In this document: positions 1 to 10,065 of the stretch, one piece after another
Numbering within the stretch: the stretch's first letter is position 1
Layout of the letters: the number at the start of each line of letters is the position of its first letter
Assembly (NCBI GenBank): GCA_903879975.1
Contig: CAIRNL010000394.1
Span: 1-10,277, forward strand
Direction: 5' to 3'
From: an uncultured Chloroflexota bacterium
GTDB taxonomy: Bacteria; Chloroflexota; Anaerolineae; Caldilineales; Caldilineaceae
DNA length: 10,277 nucleotides
Position numbers and translations under genes: made by a program
Notes under the pieces: model-generated
Told to the model about the DNA's origin: nothing
The model's database searches: none
The model's input: only the letters and a program-made list of their open reading frames with translations

Positions 1-1
1 C

Positions 2-961
2 GCCGACAACTTGAGCCAGCACTATACTAGCGTCATCGGCAACCGACGCGCCGTGCTGAAAGGTGATTTCGAAGCCATCGATGCCATTGAGGCACAACTC
101 GAAGCCTACGAAGCCGACATGCGCCGTGACTTCCAATACCATCTCAGTCACGTGGAAAACGTGCTCCGTGCCATGGCCGAACGCGGCGATCGCTTCTTCG
201 ATGAAGCGATACACATCGGCCGCATCTTCGATCTCGTCAATGGGGAAAAGGTACGCGCCGAATTCGAGCGCGAGGTGGTTGCTGACACCTCGCGCGAGGT
301 CGAACGCCAGGTAAGTGACCTCATCGACTGGATGGTCGACAGAGACTATCGCCAGTGGCGCGACATTATGGAATATCTCAACCGGCGTTCGGCGCAACAT
401 GCCGAGCAGATCGTCGGCCAGGTCGGCAGCGAGTTCGAGTTCAATCGCCAGAATCTGATTGCCAGCGTGGGCCATGAGGCGCGACGCATCGTGGATGCCT
501 ACGACCCCGCAACAGAATCGCTCAAGCTGGTGCAGCGGGTTCAGAACGTGCTGGTGCAGACCGCCACCGTCGAGGTCGGCGCCATTGGCCTGGGCGCCAT
601 CCTGGTCACCGTCCTGAACACGACGCTGCTGGACGTAACCGGGCTGCTGAGCGCCGGCGCGCTGGCTGCGTTGGGTCTCTACGTGCTGCCCTATCGCAAG
701 AACCGCCTCAGGCAACAGTTGCACACTGGGATCAGTGTCCTGCGCGAACAGTTGTCCGAGGCACTCACGCGGCAGTTTGAGCGCGAACTGGGCAGGAGCA
801 TCCAGCACATGCGAGAGGCCGTGGCGCCCTACACACGTTTCGTGCGCATCGAACGTGAAAAGCTGGAGCGCGTCAGCGGCGAGATGGATGTGATCCGCAG
901 TGAGCTGACTGCGTTGCGCGACGCAGTCACAAAAAGCCTGGCGTCGCCAGCAAAAAGGTGA
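2..961 (+). CDS. Dynamin-like GTPase family protein, C-terminal part (5' end outside the window)
   Basis: The frame is open to the left edge, so the TTG at 11 is probably not the true start; only the C-terminal 319 codons are present. What is visible is a long, charged helical region (about residues 10-180 counted from the TTG). A hydrophobic hairpin at about 187-227 follows, with a short break near 206-208, then a second charged helical region ending in coiled-coil-like heptads. Helical stalk, membrane-inserting paddle and returning stalk is the usual order in bacterial dynamin-like proteins, which remodel or protect membranes using GTP. The GTPase domain (G1-G4 motifs) would lie upstream and cannot be seen here, so the family call rests on architecture and sequence style. 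Alternatives are another coiled-coil membrane protein. The stop codon overlaps the ribosome site of the next gene. Confidence 0.7.
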   Translation, partial: ADNLSQHYTSVIGNRRAVLKGDFEAIDAIEAQLEAYEADMRRDFQYHLSHVENVLRAMAERGDRFFDEAIHIGRIFDLVNGEKVRAEFEREVVADTSREVERQVSDLIDWMVDRDYRQWRDIMEYLNRRSAQHAEQIVGQVGSEFEFNRQNLIASVGHEARRIVDAYDPATESLKLVQRVQNVLVQTATVEVGAIGLGAILVTVLNTTLLDVTGLLSAGALAALGLYVLPYRKNRLRQQLHTGISVLREQLSEALTRQFERELGRSIQHMREAVAPYTRFVRIEREKLERVSGEMDVIRSELTALRDAVTKSLASPAKR

Positions 962-964
962 GCC

Positions 965-1498
965 GTGACGCACATCATATCGTTGATCCCCCTCGATCGC
1001 GCGCTCCACACTGCAGCGCTCCAGGGAGTCTACGCTGCAACACCCTCCTACTGGGCTATGTACGATCTGACCGGGCCGCCGCCAAACCAGGCCGACAAAG
1101 AGCTGGTGGCCGTCGCCGAAGACGCAGGCCGTTTTCTGCTTGGCATCGTACGACGTCTTGATCCGACAGATGCCAGCGCCGGCGGCGAGTTGATCGGCTT
1201 TGTGGACTTCCGCCTCAACTGGCCAGATCTTGGCGTCGTCTACATCGGGATGATCATGGTGGCGGAAGTTTTGCAGCGCCAAGGGGTCAGCACACAGGCG
1301 TGGTCGTTGCTCAAATCATGGCTGGGAAGCGCCGCCGGCATGCACACGGCGCGCGCCGGGGTCGAGCAATTTAATCTTACGGCGCTGAAGTTCTGGGAAG
1401 CACAAGGCTTCACCCTGACCGGCGAGAGCACCCGGATTCGGGCCGGCGATAAGTTCGTTCGCCAACTCTACATGGAGCAGCCATTGACGTCCAGCTGA
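965..1498 (+). CDS. GNAT-family N-acetyltransferase
   Basis: This encodes 177 residues, the normal length for a single-domain GNAT enzyme that moves an acetyl group from acetyl-CoA to an amine. The core strand VVYIGMIMV (91-99) leads into the acetyl-CoA pyrophosphate loop QRQGVS (104-109), which matches the Q/R-x-x-G-x-G/A motif with Ser in the last place. The second half has the classic N-x2-A-x2-FWE-x2-GF element (137-149). The substrate cannot be read from the sequence. The start is GTG at 965: AAAAAGG at 952-958 lies 6 nt upstream, and no ATG fits as well. The site sits within the last codons of the dynamin-like gene and only 3 nt separate the two genes, so co-transcription and translational coupling are likely. 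A terminator follows about 75 nt downstream. Confidence 0.88.
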   Translation: MTHIISLIPLDRALHTAALQGVYAATPSYWAMYDLTGPPPNQADKELVAVAEDAGRFLLGIVRRLDPTDASAGGELIGFVDFRLNWPDLGVVYIGMIMVAEVLQRQGVSTQAWSLLKSWLGSAAGMHTARAGVEQFNLTALKFWEAQGFTLTGESTRIRAGDKFVRQLYMEQPLTSS

Positions 1499-1572
1499 CC
1501 TGGATCTGCTACTGGACATTGCCACGGTGAAGCCAGCCGCTTGCCGTCCCTGGTTGCACTGCCCAATCCTGC

Positions 1573-1606
1573 AAGAATGGGGCGCCGACGGCGCCCCACT
1601 CTTTTT
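1573..1606 (+). terminator. Intrinsic terminator after the GNAT gene
   Basis: The perfect 8-bp stem GGGGCGCC / GGCGCCCC (1579-1586 with 1590-1597) closes a 3-nt loop. Outer pairs extend it to AAGAAT / ACTCTT with one A-C mismatch (1573-1603). A T-run, TTTTT at 1602-1606, follows. The T-run is on the + strand, so it mainly ends the dynamin-GNAT transcript. On the - strand the tail is poor in T, so it would be at best a weak terminator for the convergent cupredoxin gene. Confidence 0.88.
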
Positions 1607-1633
1607 CCTATGGCCAGCACTCCGGACGCACCG

Positions 1634-2107
1634 TTACTGCACCACCAACGTCCCCTGCATAACCGGATAATGGCCGGCGATCGTGCAGATGACCTGATAT
1701 TTCCCTGCTTCAGGCGCAGTGAACGTCTCCGTCGACTTCTGACCAGCCTGCACATTGGTCGAACTCCAGAGAACCAAGTCCTTGTGATCCTCAGCCAAGA
1801 AGGGCATAGGCAGTTCGGCGTCCTCCTTGACAACCACCCAACTGTGCTCCAGCCCACCCAGGTTGTCGAGATTGAGAGTGACTTCCGAACGGGCAGTCAC
1901 AGTCCATACAGGCGGGTTGGCAATATTGTCGTTCTTGTCGCCAAAGTAGATGTCGTGCATGGCTACATCGAGCGTGGCGGCAATCACTTCCTGCGCCGAA
2001 GGCGCGTCAGCAGCAGGCGCTGGGGTTGGCGTTGGTGTGCTGGAGCCGCCGCCACACGCCACCAAAATCAACGAGCTAGCCACCAACAGGACTGACAAAA
2101 GACGCAT
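1634..2107 (-). CDS. Cupredoxin-domain (blue copper) lipoprotein, azurin/auracyanin-like
   Basis: This encodes 157 residues. The N-terminus is a lipoprotein signal: Met-Arg, a hydrophobic stretch, then lipobox L15-V16-A17-C18 and a Gly/Ser/Thr-Pro-rich linker (19-37), so the mature protein should be lipid-anchored outside the cytoplasmic membrane. Residues of about 45-157 form a cupredoxin fold. The four type-1 copper ligands are visible: H88 in LEHSW, then C141, H146 and M150. The spacing C-x4-H-x3-M is that of azurin, as opposed to plastocyanin (C-x2-H-x4-M). Such proteins are single-electron carriers; in Chloroflexota, auracyanins shuttle electrons between membrane complexes. The redox partner here is unknown, and no respiratory gene is adjacent. 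The start is ATG at 2105-2107 with GAGG 11 nt upstream, which is rather long spacing. The gene is divergent from uvrA, separated by 427 nt. Confidence 0.88.
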   Translation of the reverse strand: MRLLSVLLVASSLILVACGGGSSTPTPTPAPAADAPSAQEVIAATLDVAMHDIYFGDKNDNIANPPVWTVTARSEVTLNLDNLGGLEHSWVVVKEDAELPMPFLAEDHKDLVLWSSTNVQAGQKSTETFTAPEAGKYQVICTIAGHYPVMQGTLVVQ

Positions 2108-2175
2108 CGGTACCGGTTCCTCACTTTCGTAGAGAAAAGACTTTTATGGATCGCTAGAATGGCTGCCCATGTCGC

Positions 2176-2217
2176 TATCGGTCACGAGTCATGAGTTACC
2201 AGTCAATCGTGACTCGT
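2176..2217. repeat. Degenerate heptanucleotide tandem repeat, six units
   Basis: Six contiguous 7-nt units can be read: TATCGGT, CACGAGT, CATGAGT, TACCAGT, CAATCGT, GACTCGT. Position 2 is A, position 6 is G and position 7 is T in all six. The same stretch contains a 9-bp inverted repeat, CACGAGTCA (2183-2191) and TGACTCGTG (2210-2218), with an 18-nt spacer. Short heptanucleotide tandem repeats (STRR type) are known from intergenic regions of filamentous cyanobacteria. Placing this one in that class is my inference from unit length and location. Confidence 0.55.
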
Positions 2218-2346
2218 GGTGCATGCAGTGCCAACCTAGCGAGCAATGACCCAAAACAACCGGGAGAATATCACGCCATCAGCGAAGGTCACAGTCATTC
2301 AGGCTCCCAAATGAATTCCCATCTTGCGCCACGAACCGCATCATTT

Positions 2347-2382
2347 GCATGCACGCTCACCGTAGCCAGTGCAGGTGCATGC
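2347..2382. repeat. Inverted repeat GCATGCAC / GTGCATGC
   Basis: GCATGCAC at 2347-2354 is the exact reverse complement of GTGCATGC at 2375-2382, with a 20-nt spacer. A further GTGCATGC occurs at 2219-2226. Three copies in about 165 nt of non-coding DNA could be protein-binding sites or hairpin arms just upstream of the terminator at 2405. The arms are short enough that chance is possible. Confidence 0.4.
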
Positions 2383-2404
2383 TATCGTAGGGATAAGTTT
2401 AACG

Positions 2405-2434
2405 GACGGGAGTATAGGATTCTCCCGTCTTTTT
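2405..2434 (+). terminator. Intrinsic terminator upstream of the uvrA promoter
   Basis: GACGGGAG (2405-2412) pairs perfectly with CTCCCGTC (2422-2429) around a 9-nt loop, followed directly by TTTTT (2430-2434). The orientation is + strand, yet no + strand gene ends here. It lies 15 nt upstream of the -35 element of uvrA. It either ends an unannotated short transcript from 2110-2400 or insulates uvrA from stray upstream transcription. Confidence 0.8.
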
Positions 2435-2449
2435 GTTGTGGTGCGCAGT

Positions 2450-2478
2450 TTGTGGACGCTCCTGAGTATCGGTATACT
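2450..2478 (+). promoter_or_regulatory. Sigma70-type promoter for uvrA
   Basis: The -35 element is TTGTGG (2450-2455) and the -10 element is TATACT (2473-2478, 5 of 6 matches to consensus), separated by an ideal 17-nt spacer. The predicted transcription start is near 2485, giving a leader of about 50 nt before the uvrA ATG. It is the best-looking promoter in the intergenic region. Confidence 0.72.
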
Positions 2479-2481
2479 GCA

Positions 2482-2495
2482 AGAACTTTTGTTCT
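2482..2495. promoter_or_regulatory. Putative LexA operator (SOS box), Gram-positive-type GAAC-N4-GTTC
   Basis: AGAAC-TTTT-GTTCT is a perfect 5-bp palindrome with a 4-nt centre that overlaps the predicted transcription start, where a bound repressor would block initiation. Its core GAAC-N4-GTTC is the core of the Bacillus-type LexA/DinR box (CGAAC-N4-GTTCG); the outer C/G pair is A/T here. uvrA is a classical SOS gene, which supports the call. No lexA gene is present in the window, so the host's own LexA motif is unknown. Confidence 0.6.
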
Positions 2496-2534
2496 GGCTC
2501 GACAACGTGGCATTTCTGGAAGTGTGAGGCGACG

Positions 2535-5539
<3,005 letters not shown>

Positions 5540-5543
<4 letters not shown>

Positions 5544-6694
5544 CGATCAACCCACTGCTGCGCGTGGCCGGCCGCGATGCGCCACTGGCGAGCGTCATCG
5601 ATCGTGCGCAGCAGCGCCAGCTTCCGGTGAACGTATCTTCCGCCCCGGAAGACGACTACGCGCAAATCGATCCGACGCTGGCTGCTGCGTCCGTCGAAAC
5701 GCCGAGCAGCGTCTGGGCACAGCAGCCACCGGCACCCGGTCTCAGCTACGCCGGCTTCACCGCCCAGCAGCGCGGCGCGTTTCTGACCTGGCAGAGGACG
5801 CCCCTGACGCCTGCGCCGCTGGCCTGCCAACAACTCTTTCTCGCCAATCTCGAAGCGCGCCTATTGGAAAGCAGCCAGTACGCCGCTGCGGCACAGGAGC
5901 AGATCGAGCGTCTGCTGGCGGCGCCTGCCTGGGCAGACAACCCTGCGACCTGGCGCGTGGCCTTGCTGGCGGCATGGCTCACACAAGATGGCAACAGGCT
6001 GGCAGCATGGCTGGGATCACAGCCGTTCCCACCCGATCTGCTGGGCGTCGCCTTTGGCATCCAGGCGCTGCTGGGCGCCCCGCTAGGCACCGACCAATTG
6101 CTCCCTGCAGCCATGGCCTGGCGCCTGCCCCAAGGGGAAACGAATGCGGCGCTCCTGTCCTTCCGCCTGCAGACACTGACCGCCAGCCTGGGCGCCGATC
6201 CGCTGGCGCATCTGCTCGGCCAGTGTGGAAACGCAGAGGAGCAGCTGCGTCCATGGCGCTGCCAGCACCGCAACCTGCGCCTGGATATGCCACAGCCCGA
6301 CCTGCGGCGCAACATGGACCCCCTCCTCATCGAACTGTTTGCCACGGTGGACACCGGCACGCTGGCCGGTCCCGATCCCTCCCTCGCCGACGAAAATGCA
6401 GACGCAGACAGGCCCAACGAACTCAGCCGAGCACACATCATCGTCGAGTTTGGACACAGCCGCTCCGAATTCTTCAGTTTTGCGCTCCAGCAGGCACAAA
6501 AGCAGCGCGGCTTTGCACAACTGTTAGACGAGGATAGACACCTTGTCTATCGCGTCCCCTTCCGCAAAAACGAAATGCGCCTCTTCTGGCAGCTTTGGAA
6601 CTACGTCCAATCCTGGTCAACGACGCGCGTTTACTTCGAAGGACGCGAACTCCAGAAGTGGCAAATCTATCCCTACTCGCAATACCTGAGCTAA
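5540..6694 (+). CDS. Conserved-looking protein of unknown function, translationally coupled to uvrA; possible TerB-N-like segment
   Basis: This encodes 384 residues; I do not recognise a family with confidence. Its ATG overlaps the uvrA stop in an ATGA (5540-5543) and there is no clear ribosome site, so it is probably translated by re-initiation after uvrA. There is no signal peptide or membrane segment, so it should be cytoplasmic. Residues 1-65 look disordered (Ala, Pro, Gln). Residues 66-110 have the pattern SYAGFTAQQRGAFLTWQR, then a hydrophobic helix and LEARLLE. This recalls the TerB-N domain, in which a Y-x-G/S, a Q-R-x-x-(Y/F)-L-x-W and a LERRLL-like helix occur, but the match is weak. 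Residues 115-230 are Ala/Leu-rich helices. An acidic link (275-293) leads to a C-terminal domain rich in aromatic residues (300-384). Codon use resembles uvrA and gives no sign of recent transfer. Confidence 0.85.
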
Positions 6695-6762
6695 AGTGAT
6701 GGGATTGAGATGCCGTGCTGACGGAACAGTACGCTGTCGGCGACGCGGCAGGGCGCCTATCG

Positions 6763-7536
6763 TCAACGTACCAGGTAGATGATGGCGACAATCACACCGA
6801 TTGCAACGACGACCACACGCAGCGTCTGGGGTTGGACGCGCCTGGCCAGTTTCCCGCCCAACACACCGCCGAGCACGGCGCCGATCGCCATGACGCCGGC
6901 TGCAATCCATACAACCTGACCCGAAAAGACAAAGAACGTGGCGGCAGCGACGTTGACTGCAAAGGCAATGGACTGTTTGAGCGCGTTGAGCCTTGTCAGG
7001 TTGTCTTCGATGGCCAGACCCAGCACAGCGAGGATGATGACGCTCAGGCCAGCGCCAAAATAGCCACCGTAGATCGCCGCCAGAAAGACTGGCCCAATCG
7101 ACCATGCCTCGTTGGCCGCTGAACCGCCCGATATCTCAATGCGCCGCACCACCCACTTGCGCACGATATCCTGTACGGCCAGCAGCCCGGCGGCCAGCAA
7201 GATCAGGTAGGGAACCAACTCACTGAAGAGTTTCTCGCTCGTGTTCAACAGGAGGATGCCGCCGACAATACCACCGGCAACGCCGGCCGGCAACAGCAAC
7301 TGCAGGCGTCGCCTCTGCCCGTTCAGGTCTTTCAACTGGGCGAAGGTGGCGCCGAGATACCCCGGCACGAGCGCCACGGTATTCGTGACATTGGCAGCTA
7401 CAGGTGGAACACCTGCGGCAAGCAAGGCCGGAAAACTGATCAACGTCCCTCCTCCGGCAATGGCATTGATCATCCCGGCTGCAACCGCAGCAAGCCCCAT
7501 GACGAGAAACTGCGTGGCTGTGAACGTTTCAACCAT
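6763..7536 (-). CDS. TauE/SafE-family (sulfite exporter-like) membrane permease
   Basis: The product is 257 residues, standard for this family of anion exporters or importers (sulfite, sulfoacetate and similar substrates). It is strongly hydrophobic with about 7-8 membrane segments. The typical internal duplication is visible: the first half carries INAIAGGGTLISFPALLAAG (24-42) followed by N49/N52; the second half has YGGYFGAGLS (156-165) followed by the N-A-x-K helix (184-187). The substrate cannot be deduced. I chose ATG at 7536, which has AAAGG 7 nt upstream and starts just before the first membrane helix. An ATG at 7590 would add 18 polar residues and overlap the upstream hydrolase gene, and the open frame extends to 7740; both are less likely. 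The gene lies 40 nt downstream of the hydrolase gene on the same strand, so co-transcription is likely. It converges on the uvrA partner gene with a 68-nt gap holding no clear terminator. Confidence 0.9.
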   Translation of the reverse strand: MVETFTATQFLVMGLAAVAAGMINAIAGGGTLISFPALLAAGVPPVAANVTNTVALVPGYLGATFAQLKDLNGQRRRLQLLLPAGVAGGIVGGILLLNTSEKLFSELVPYLILLAAGLLAVQDIVRKWVVRRIEISGGSAANEAWSIGPVFLAAIYGGYFGAGLSVIILAVLGLAIEDNLTRLNALKQSIAFAVNVAAATFFVFSGQVVWIAAGVMAIGAVLGGVLGGKLARRVQPQTLRVVVVAIGVIVAIIYLVR

Positions 7537-7576
7537 GAATCGGCCTTTACACCTGAAACAAACGGATAGGAGCACA

Positions 7577-10009
7577 TCATGAATCTGCATAGAAAACAAG
7601 CAGCGGGCCTGGTCCGTCGCCAAAGACGAACAACTCGCGCCCGACGATACGATAACTCGTCGCAGTCTCCAGCAGCGAATGCACGGCCCGCTCCTGCTCC
7701 ATGACGCCCGGCGGCTCATCGCACACCCCACTGCCAGCAAGACGAACGTTGCTCACTGTCAGCCCATTGGCGAGTGAGTAGTCAGCTTCATAGAGATTGC
7801 AGCCAAGCGATCCCATGATTCCCCCATCGGCAAAACGAGTCGTCACCTCGGCGCCACGCAGCACAGGCACAAGCCCGTCGCCAGCCAGGGATGCCGCGGC
7901 AACGAGGGTCCACACGGGGCCCTCCAGGGGGACGTCGCTCTGCCTGTCGAACACGAGCAGATCGCCGTCGCTGGTATTGAGCAGGAGGCGGTCGCCACGG
8001 ATCGTGATCGATTGTGCCAACGCCAGCGCGTCGAGAAATGCATCTTGCAGGGAGCGGTCTGTACCGGAACAACGCTCGTCGACAGTGTCGATCGCGTCGA
8101 TGTGCAGGCGGTTCCCCTCCAGCGCGAATGTCCCATCGTACGGGCCACAGCCGCCCAGCCCAGAGACACGCCCCCCCGAAAAGAACGCTGTGGCCGGCAG
8201 GCCACCGGCAGCCGTTCCCGCCCAGCCCTGCAACTGCCACATCCGCCCCGTCAACGGAACGAGCAGCGGCTGCTCCAACGCATAGACCACCGGCTCAATA
8301 CAGGCTGTATCTACTTCACCCAGAGGGGCGTCTAGAAAGTCGTCGACGATCTCCACAACACAGTCACCGTCGTGATAGAGGAGTGCATGGCCGAACGCAG
8401 GGAATAAGACCAGGCTGGCATGGGTCAACGACGCAGCGGCAAGGCGGGACCAGAGAGCCGGCGTGACCGAATCCTGGCTGCCAGAGAGCAGCAGCACGGG
8501 CGTATCGCTGACGACCGCATCCTTGAACGCAGCAGGGGCAGGCTGGATTCCCTGTGCGAGACAGGAATTCTGCTCCTTTCTCACGCTCGACCCGAAATCA
8601 AAGGGCGGCAGTAAGGAGGGTACAGGAATGACAGCCTGATTCTGGCGAACCGCTTCAGGATCGACAAAAGGGATCTCTTCCTGGCAGTTGATGATCGATT
8701 GAATGTCGCCCAGCTGCGAATGATCGTACAAACGCAGGTCTGCGCCATAGTGCTGCAGCAGCCGTCCGCGTTCATAGGCCGTCAGCGAGGCCGCCAGCGG
8801 GCGTAGATTCTCGACCACCGCTGCCGGCAAAAACTCGCCCAGCTCCTCTATCAAAGCCCCGTTGTCCGTCCTCTCCGGCGCCAAAGCAGCAAGACCTGCG
8901 CGTATCTGCGCACGCTCCTCCTGCGCCAACGTGCGCAGATACGCGTCGATCCGTACACTCAGTTCCTCGAACGCATAGCGCGCCCGGCCCTGCTCTGTGC
9001 GCCCGGCCCAGAACTCCCCCTCCCGGATCGCTGTGTAGGTCGCATCGATCCCACGATCCAACTCATCCACCAGCAACGGCATGAGCGCCATGGCATCGGG
9101 CTGATTCATGGCCAGGTCTGTAATCCTGTAGAGTTGGCCGGCATCCAATGCTCCTGCCGCCACGCGATTGGCCGGGTCGCCGTCATCCAGGCGATTGATC
9201 AAGGCAACGAAGCGGCCGGCCATCTCGCCAAAACGCCCGCGACAGGTCGGCTGTGCCTCACAGTCGGCAAAAGGCCAGATCTTGGCCTCATAGTCGCCGA
9301 GCGCCTGCAACTCAAAGGTGAGCGTCTCCGGCGCAACCGTCGAATCGAGCACTGCGGCTCGCACGATGTCAGGCTGCGTGCGCAAGAGTTCTAGCGCCAA
9401 CCGCGTGCCATACGAGACCCCGAACAGATCAACCGCGCCATAGCCGAGCACGCGTACCAGATCGGCCACATCAGCGGCGTTTTGTGTCGTATTGAAGAGC
9501 ATCGGCTCGATCCCCTGGGCGCGCAACTCCTCCATACAATGTGCATCGGGCGATCCTCCCGTGAGCAGGGTGCAGTCGATACGCGGTTGGGAGAAAGCGC
9601 TGCCCCGGATATCAAAAAAGAGCAGATCGCGGCTGGCGCGCAGCGGTTGCAGCAGCGGGGCCAGGAACGGCACGTCATAGACGCCGGACATGCCGGGTCC
9701 GCCCGCCAGGTAGAGCAGCGGGTGCACCGGCGTTGTCGCATCCAGTGCGTTCAGTTGGGCAAAAAAGACCCCGACCTGCAGGCCACTGGTCGCGGCGCTG
9801 CGATCTTGCGGTAGACGCACGATCCCACAGCGATAGGTTACGCCTTCCTCCTCGCCCGGCAGACGGAAGGGACACTCGGCCGTCTCCAGGGCAACCGGGT
9901 AGGCAGACCGGGCCCTCGGCGTGTCCTGTGCCGAAGGTGGCACCACAGCCTGGCAGCCCGCTACCAGGAGGGCAAACACGATCAGGACGAGTTGGTTGAT
10001 TCGAATCAT
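7577..10009 (-). CDS. Lipoprotein alpha/beta hydrolase (S33/tripeptidyl-aminopeptidase type) with two C-terminal META domains
   Basis: The product is 810 residues. It begins with a lipoprotein signal ending in lipobox V16-A17-G18-C19, so it should be anchored outside the membrane. Residues of about 45-585 form an alpha/beta hydrolase like the S33 prolyl/tripeptidyl aminopeptidases. The oxyanion segment is LAGGPG (101-106), the nucleophile is S199 in GVSYGT, the acid is D513 in GSQDSVTP and the base is H541 in FGHALLYH, with a long helical lid between. The TAP-like C-terminal part includes Cys pairs. Two META (HslJ-like) domains follow at about 590-690 and 697-810; the second shows GCNLY, a Cys-Asp and MEQE as usual. 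The natural substrate, peptide or ester, is unknown. The start is ATG at 10009: it has AGG 6 nt upstream and opens the signal peptide. A longer open frame to 10153 adds a non-signal-like extension and crosses the promoter. Confidence 0.9.
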   Translation of the reverse strand: MIRINQLVLIVFALLVAGCQAVVPPSAQDTPRARSAYPVALETAECPFRLPGEEEGVTYRCGIVRLPQDRSAATSGLQVGVFFAQLNALDATTPVHPLLYLAGGPGMSGVYDVPFLAPLLQPLRASRDLLFFDIRGSAFSQPRIDCTLLTGGSPDAHCMEELRAQGIEPMLFNTTQNAADVADLVRVLGYGAVDLFGVSYGTRLALELLRTQPDIVRAAVLDSTVAPETLTFELQALGDYEAKIWPFADCEAQPTCRGRFGEMAGRFVALINRLDDGDPANRVAAGALDAGQLYRITDLAMNQPDAMALMPLLVDELDRGIDATYTAIREGEFWAGRTEQGRARYAFEELSVRIDAYLRTLAQEERAQIRAGLAALAPERTDNGALIEELGEFLPAAVVENLRPLAASLTAYERGRLLQHYGADLRLYDHSQLGDIQSIINCQEEIPFVDPEAVRQNQAVIPVPSLLPPFDFGSSVRKEQNSCLAQGIQPAPAAFKDAVVSDTPVLLLSGSQDSVTPALWSRLAAASLTHASLVLFPAFGHALLYHDGDCVVEIVDDFLDAPLGEVDTACIEPVVYALEQPLLVPLTGRMWQLQGWAGTAAGGLPATAFFSGGRVSGLGGCGPYDGTFALEGNRLHIDAIDTVDERCSGTDRSLQDAFLDALALAQSITIRGDRLLLNTSDGDLLVFDRQSDVPLEGPVWTLVAAASLAGDGLVPVLRGAEVTTRFADGGIMGSLGCNLYEADYSLANGLTVSNVRLAGSGVCDEPPGVMEQERAVHSLLETATSYRIVGRELFVFGDGPGPLLVFYADS
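8899..8945. repeat. Perfect 16-bp inverted repeat inside the hydrolase coding region
   Basis: CGCGTATCTGCGCACG (8899-8914) is the exact reverse complement of CGTGCGCAGATACGCG (8930-8945), with a 15-nt spacer. On the gene's own strand it encodes residues of about 355-371 (YLRT...RAQIRA) in the lid helices. The mRNA would form a very stable 16-bp hairpin. No T-run follows on either strand, so it does not look like an intrinsic terminator. Confidence 0.85.
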
Positions 10010-10065
10010 CGAGCGCCTGCCATCGCTGCTTCGTCTCGCTGCAGAGCCGTCGGGCCACAGGAAGG

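Larger units (their letters stand above)
2108..2449. other. Non-coding intergenic stretch between the cupredoxin gene and the uvrA promoter
   Basis: I find no credible gene here. A + strand open frame beginning at 2191 has biased, unrecognisable composition and runs out of frame into uvrA. The stretch carries a heptamer tandem repeat (2176-2217), GTGCATGC copies at 2219-2226 and 2375-2382 with the inverted partner at 2347-2354, and an intrinsic terminator (2405-2434). I could not find a convincing promoter for the cupredoxin gene on the - strand. Confidence 0.7.

Noticed and set aside
189..210. 8-bp inverted repeat ATCGCTTC / GAAGCGAT with 6-nt loop in the dynamin-like gene
   Set aside because: Several stems of this size are expected by chance in 10 kb, and it lies in coding sequence with no T-run.
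1541..2095. + strand open frame of 184 codons opposite the cupredoxin gene
   Set aside because: It is Arg-rich with no motif and lies antisense to a gene with clear lipobox and copper ligands; its start also precedes the terminator hairpin.
6695..6762. GC-rich stretch between convergent genes as a possible terminator
   Set aside because: Partial stems can be drawn (GCCG with CGGC), but there is no T-run on either strand.
7537..7740. N-terminal extension of the TauE/SafE gene
   Set aside because: It overlaps the end of the hydrolase gene, adds polar Cys/Arg-rich residues atypical of the family, and a good ribosome site precedes the ATG at 7536.
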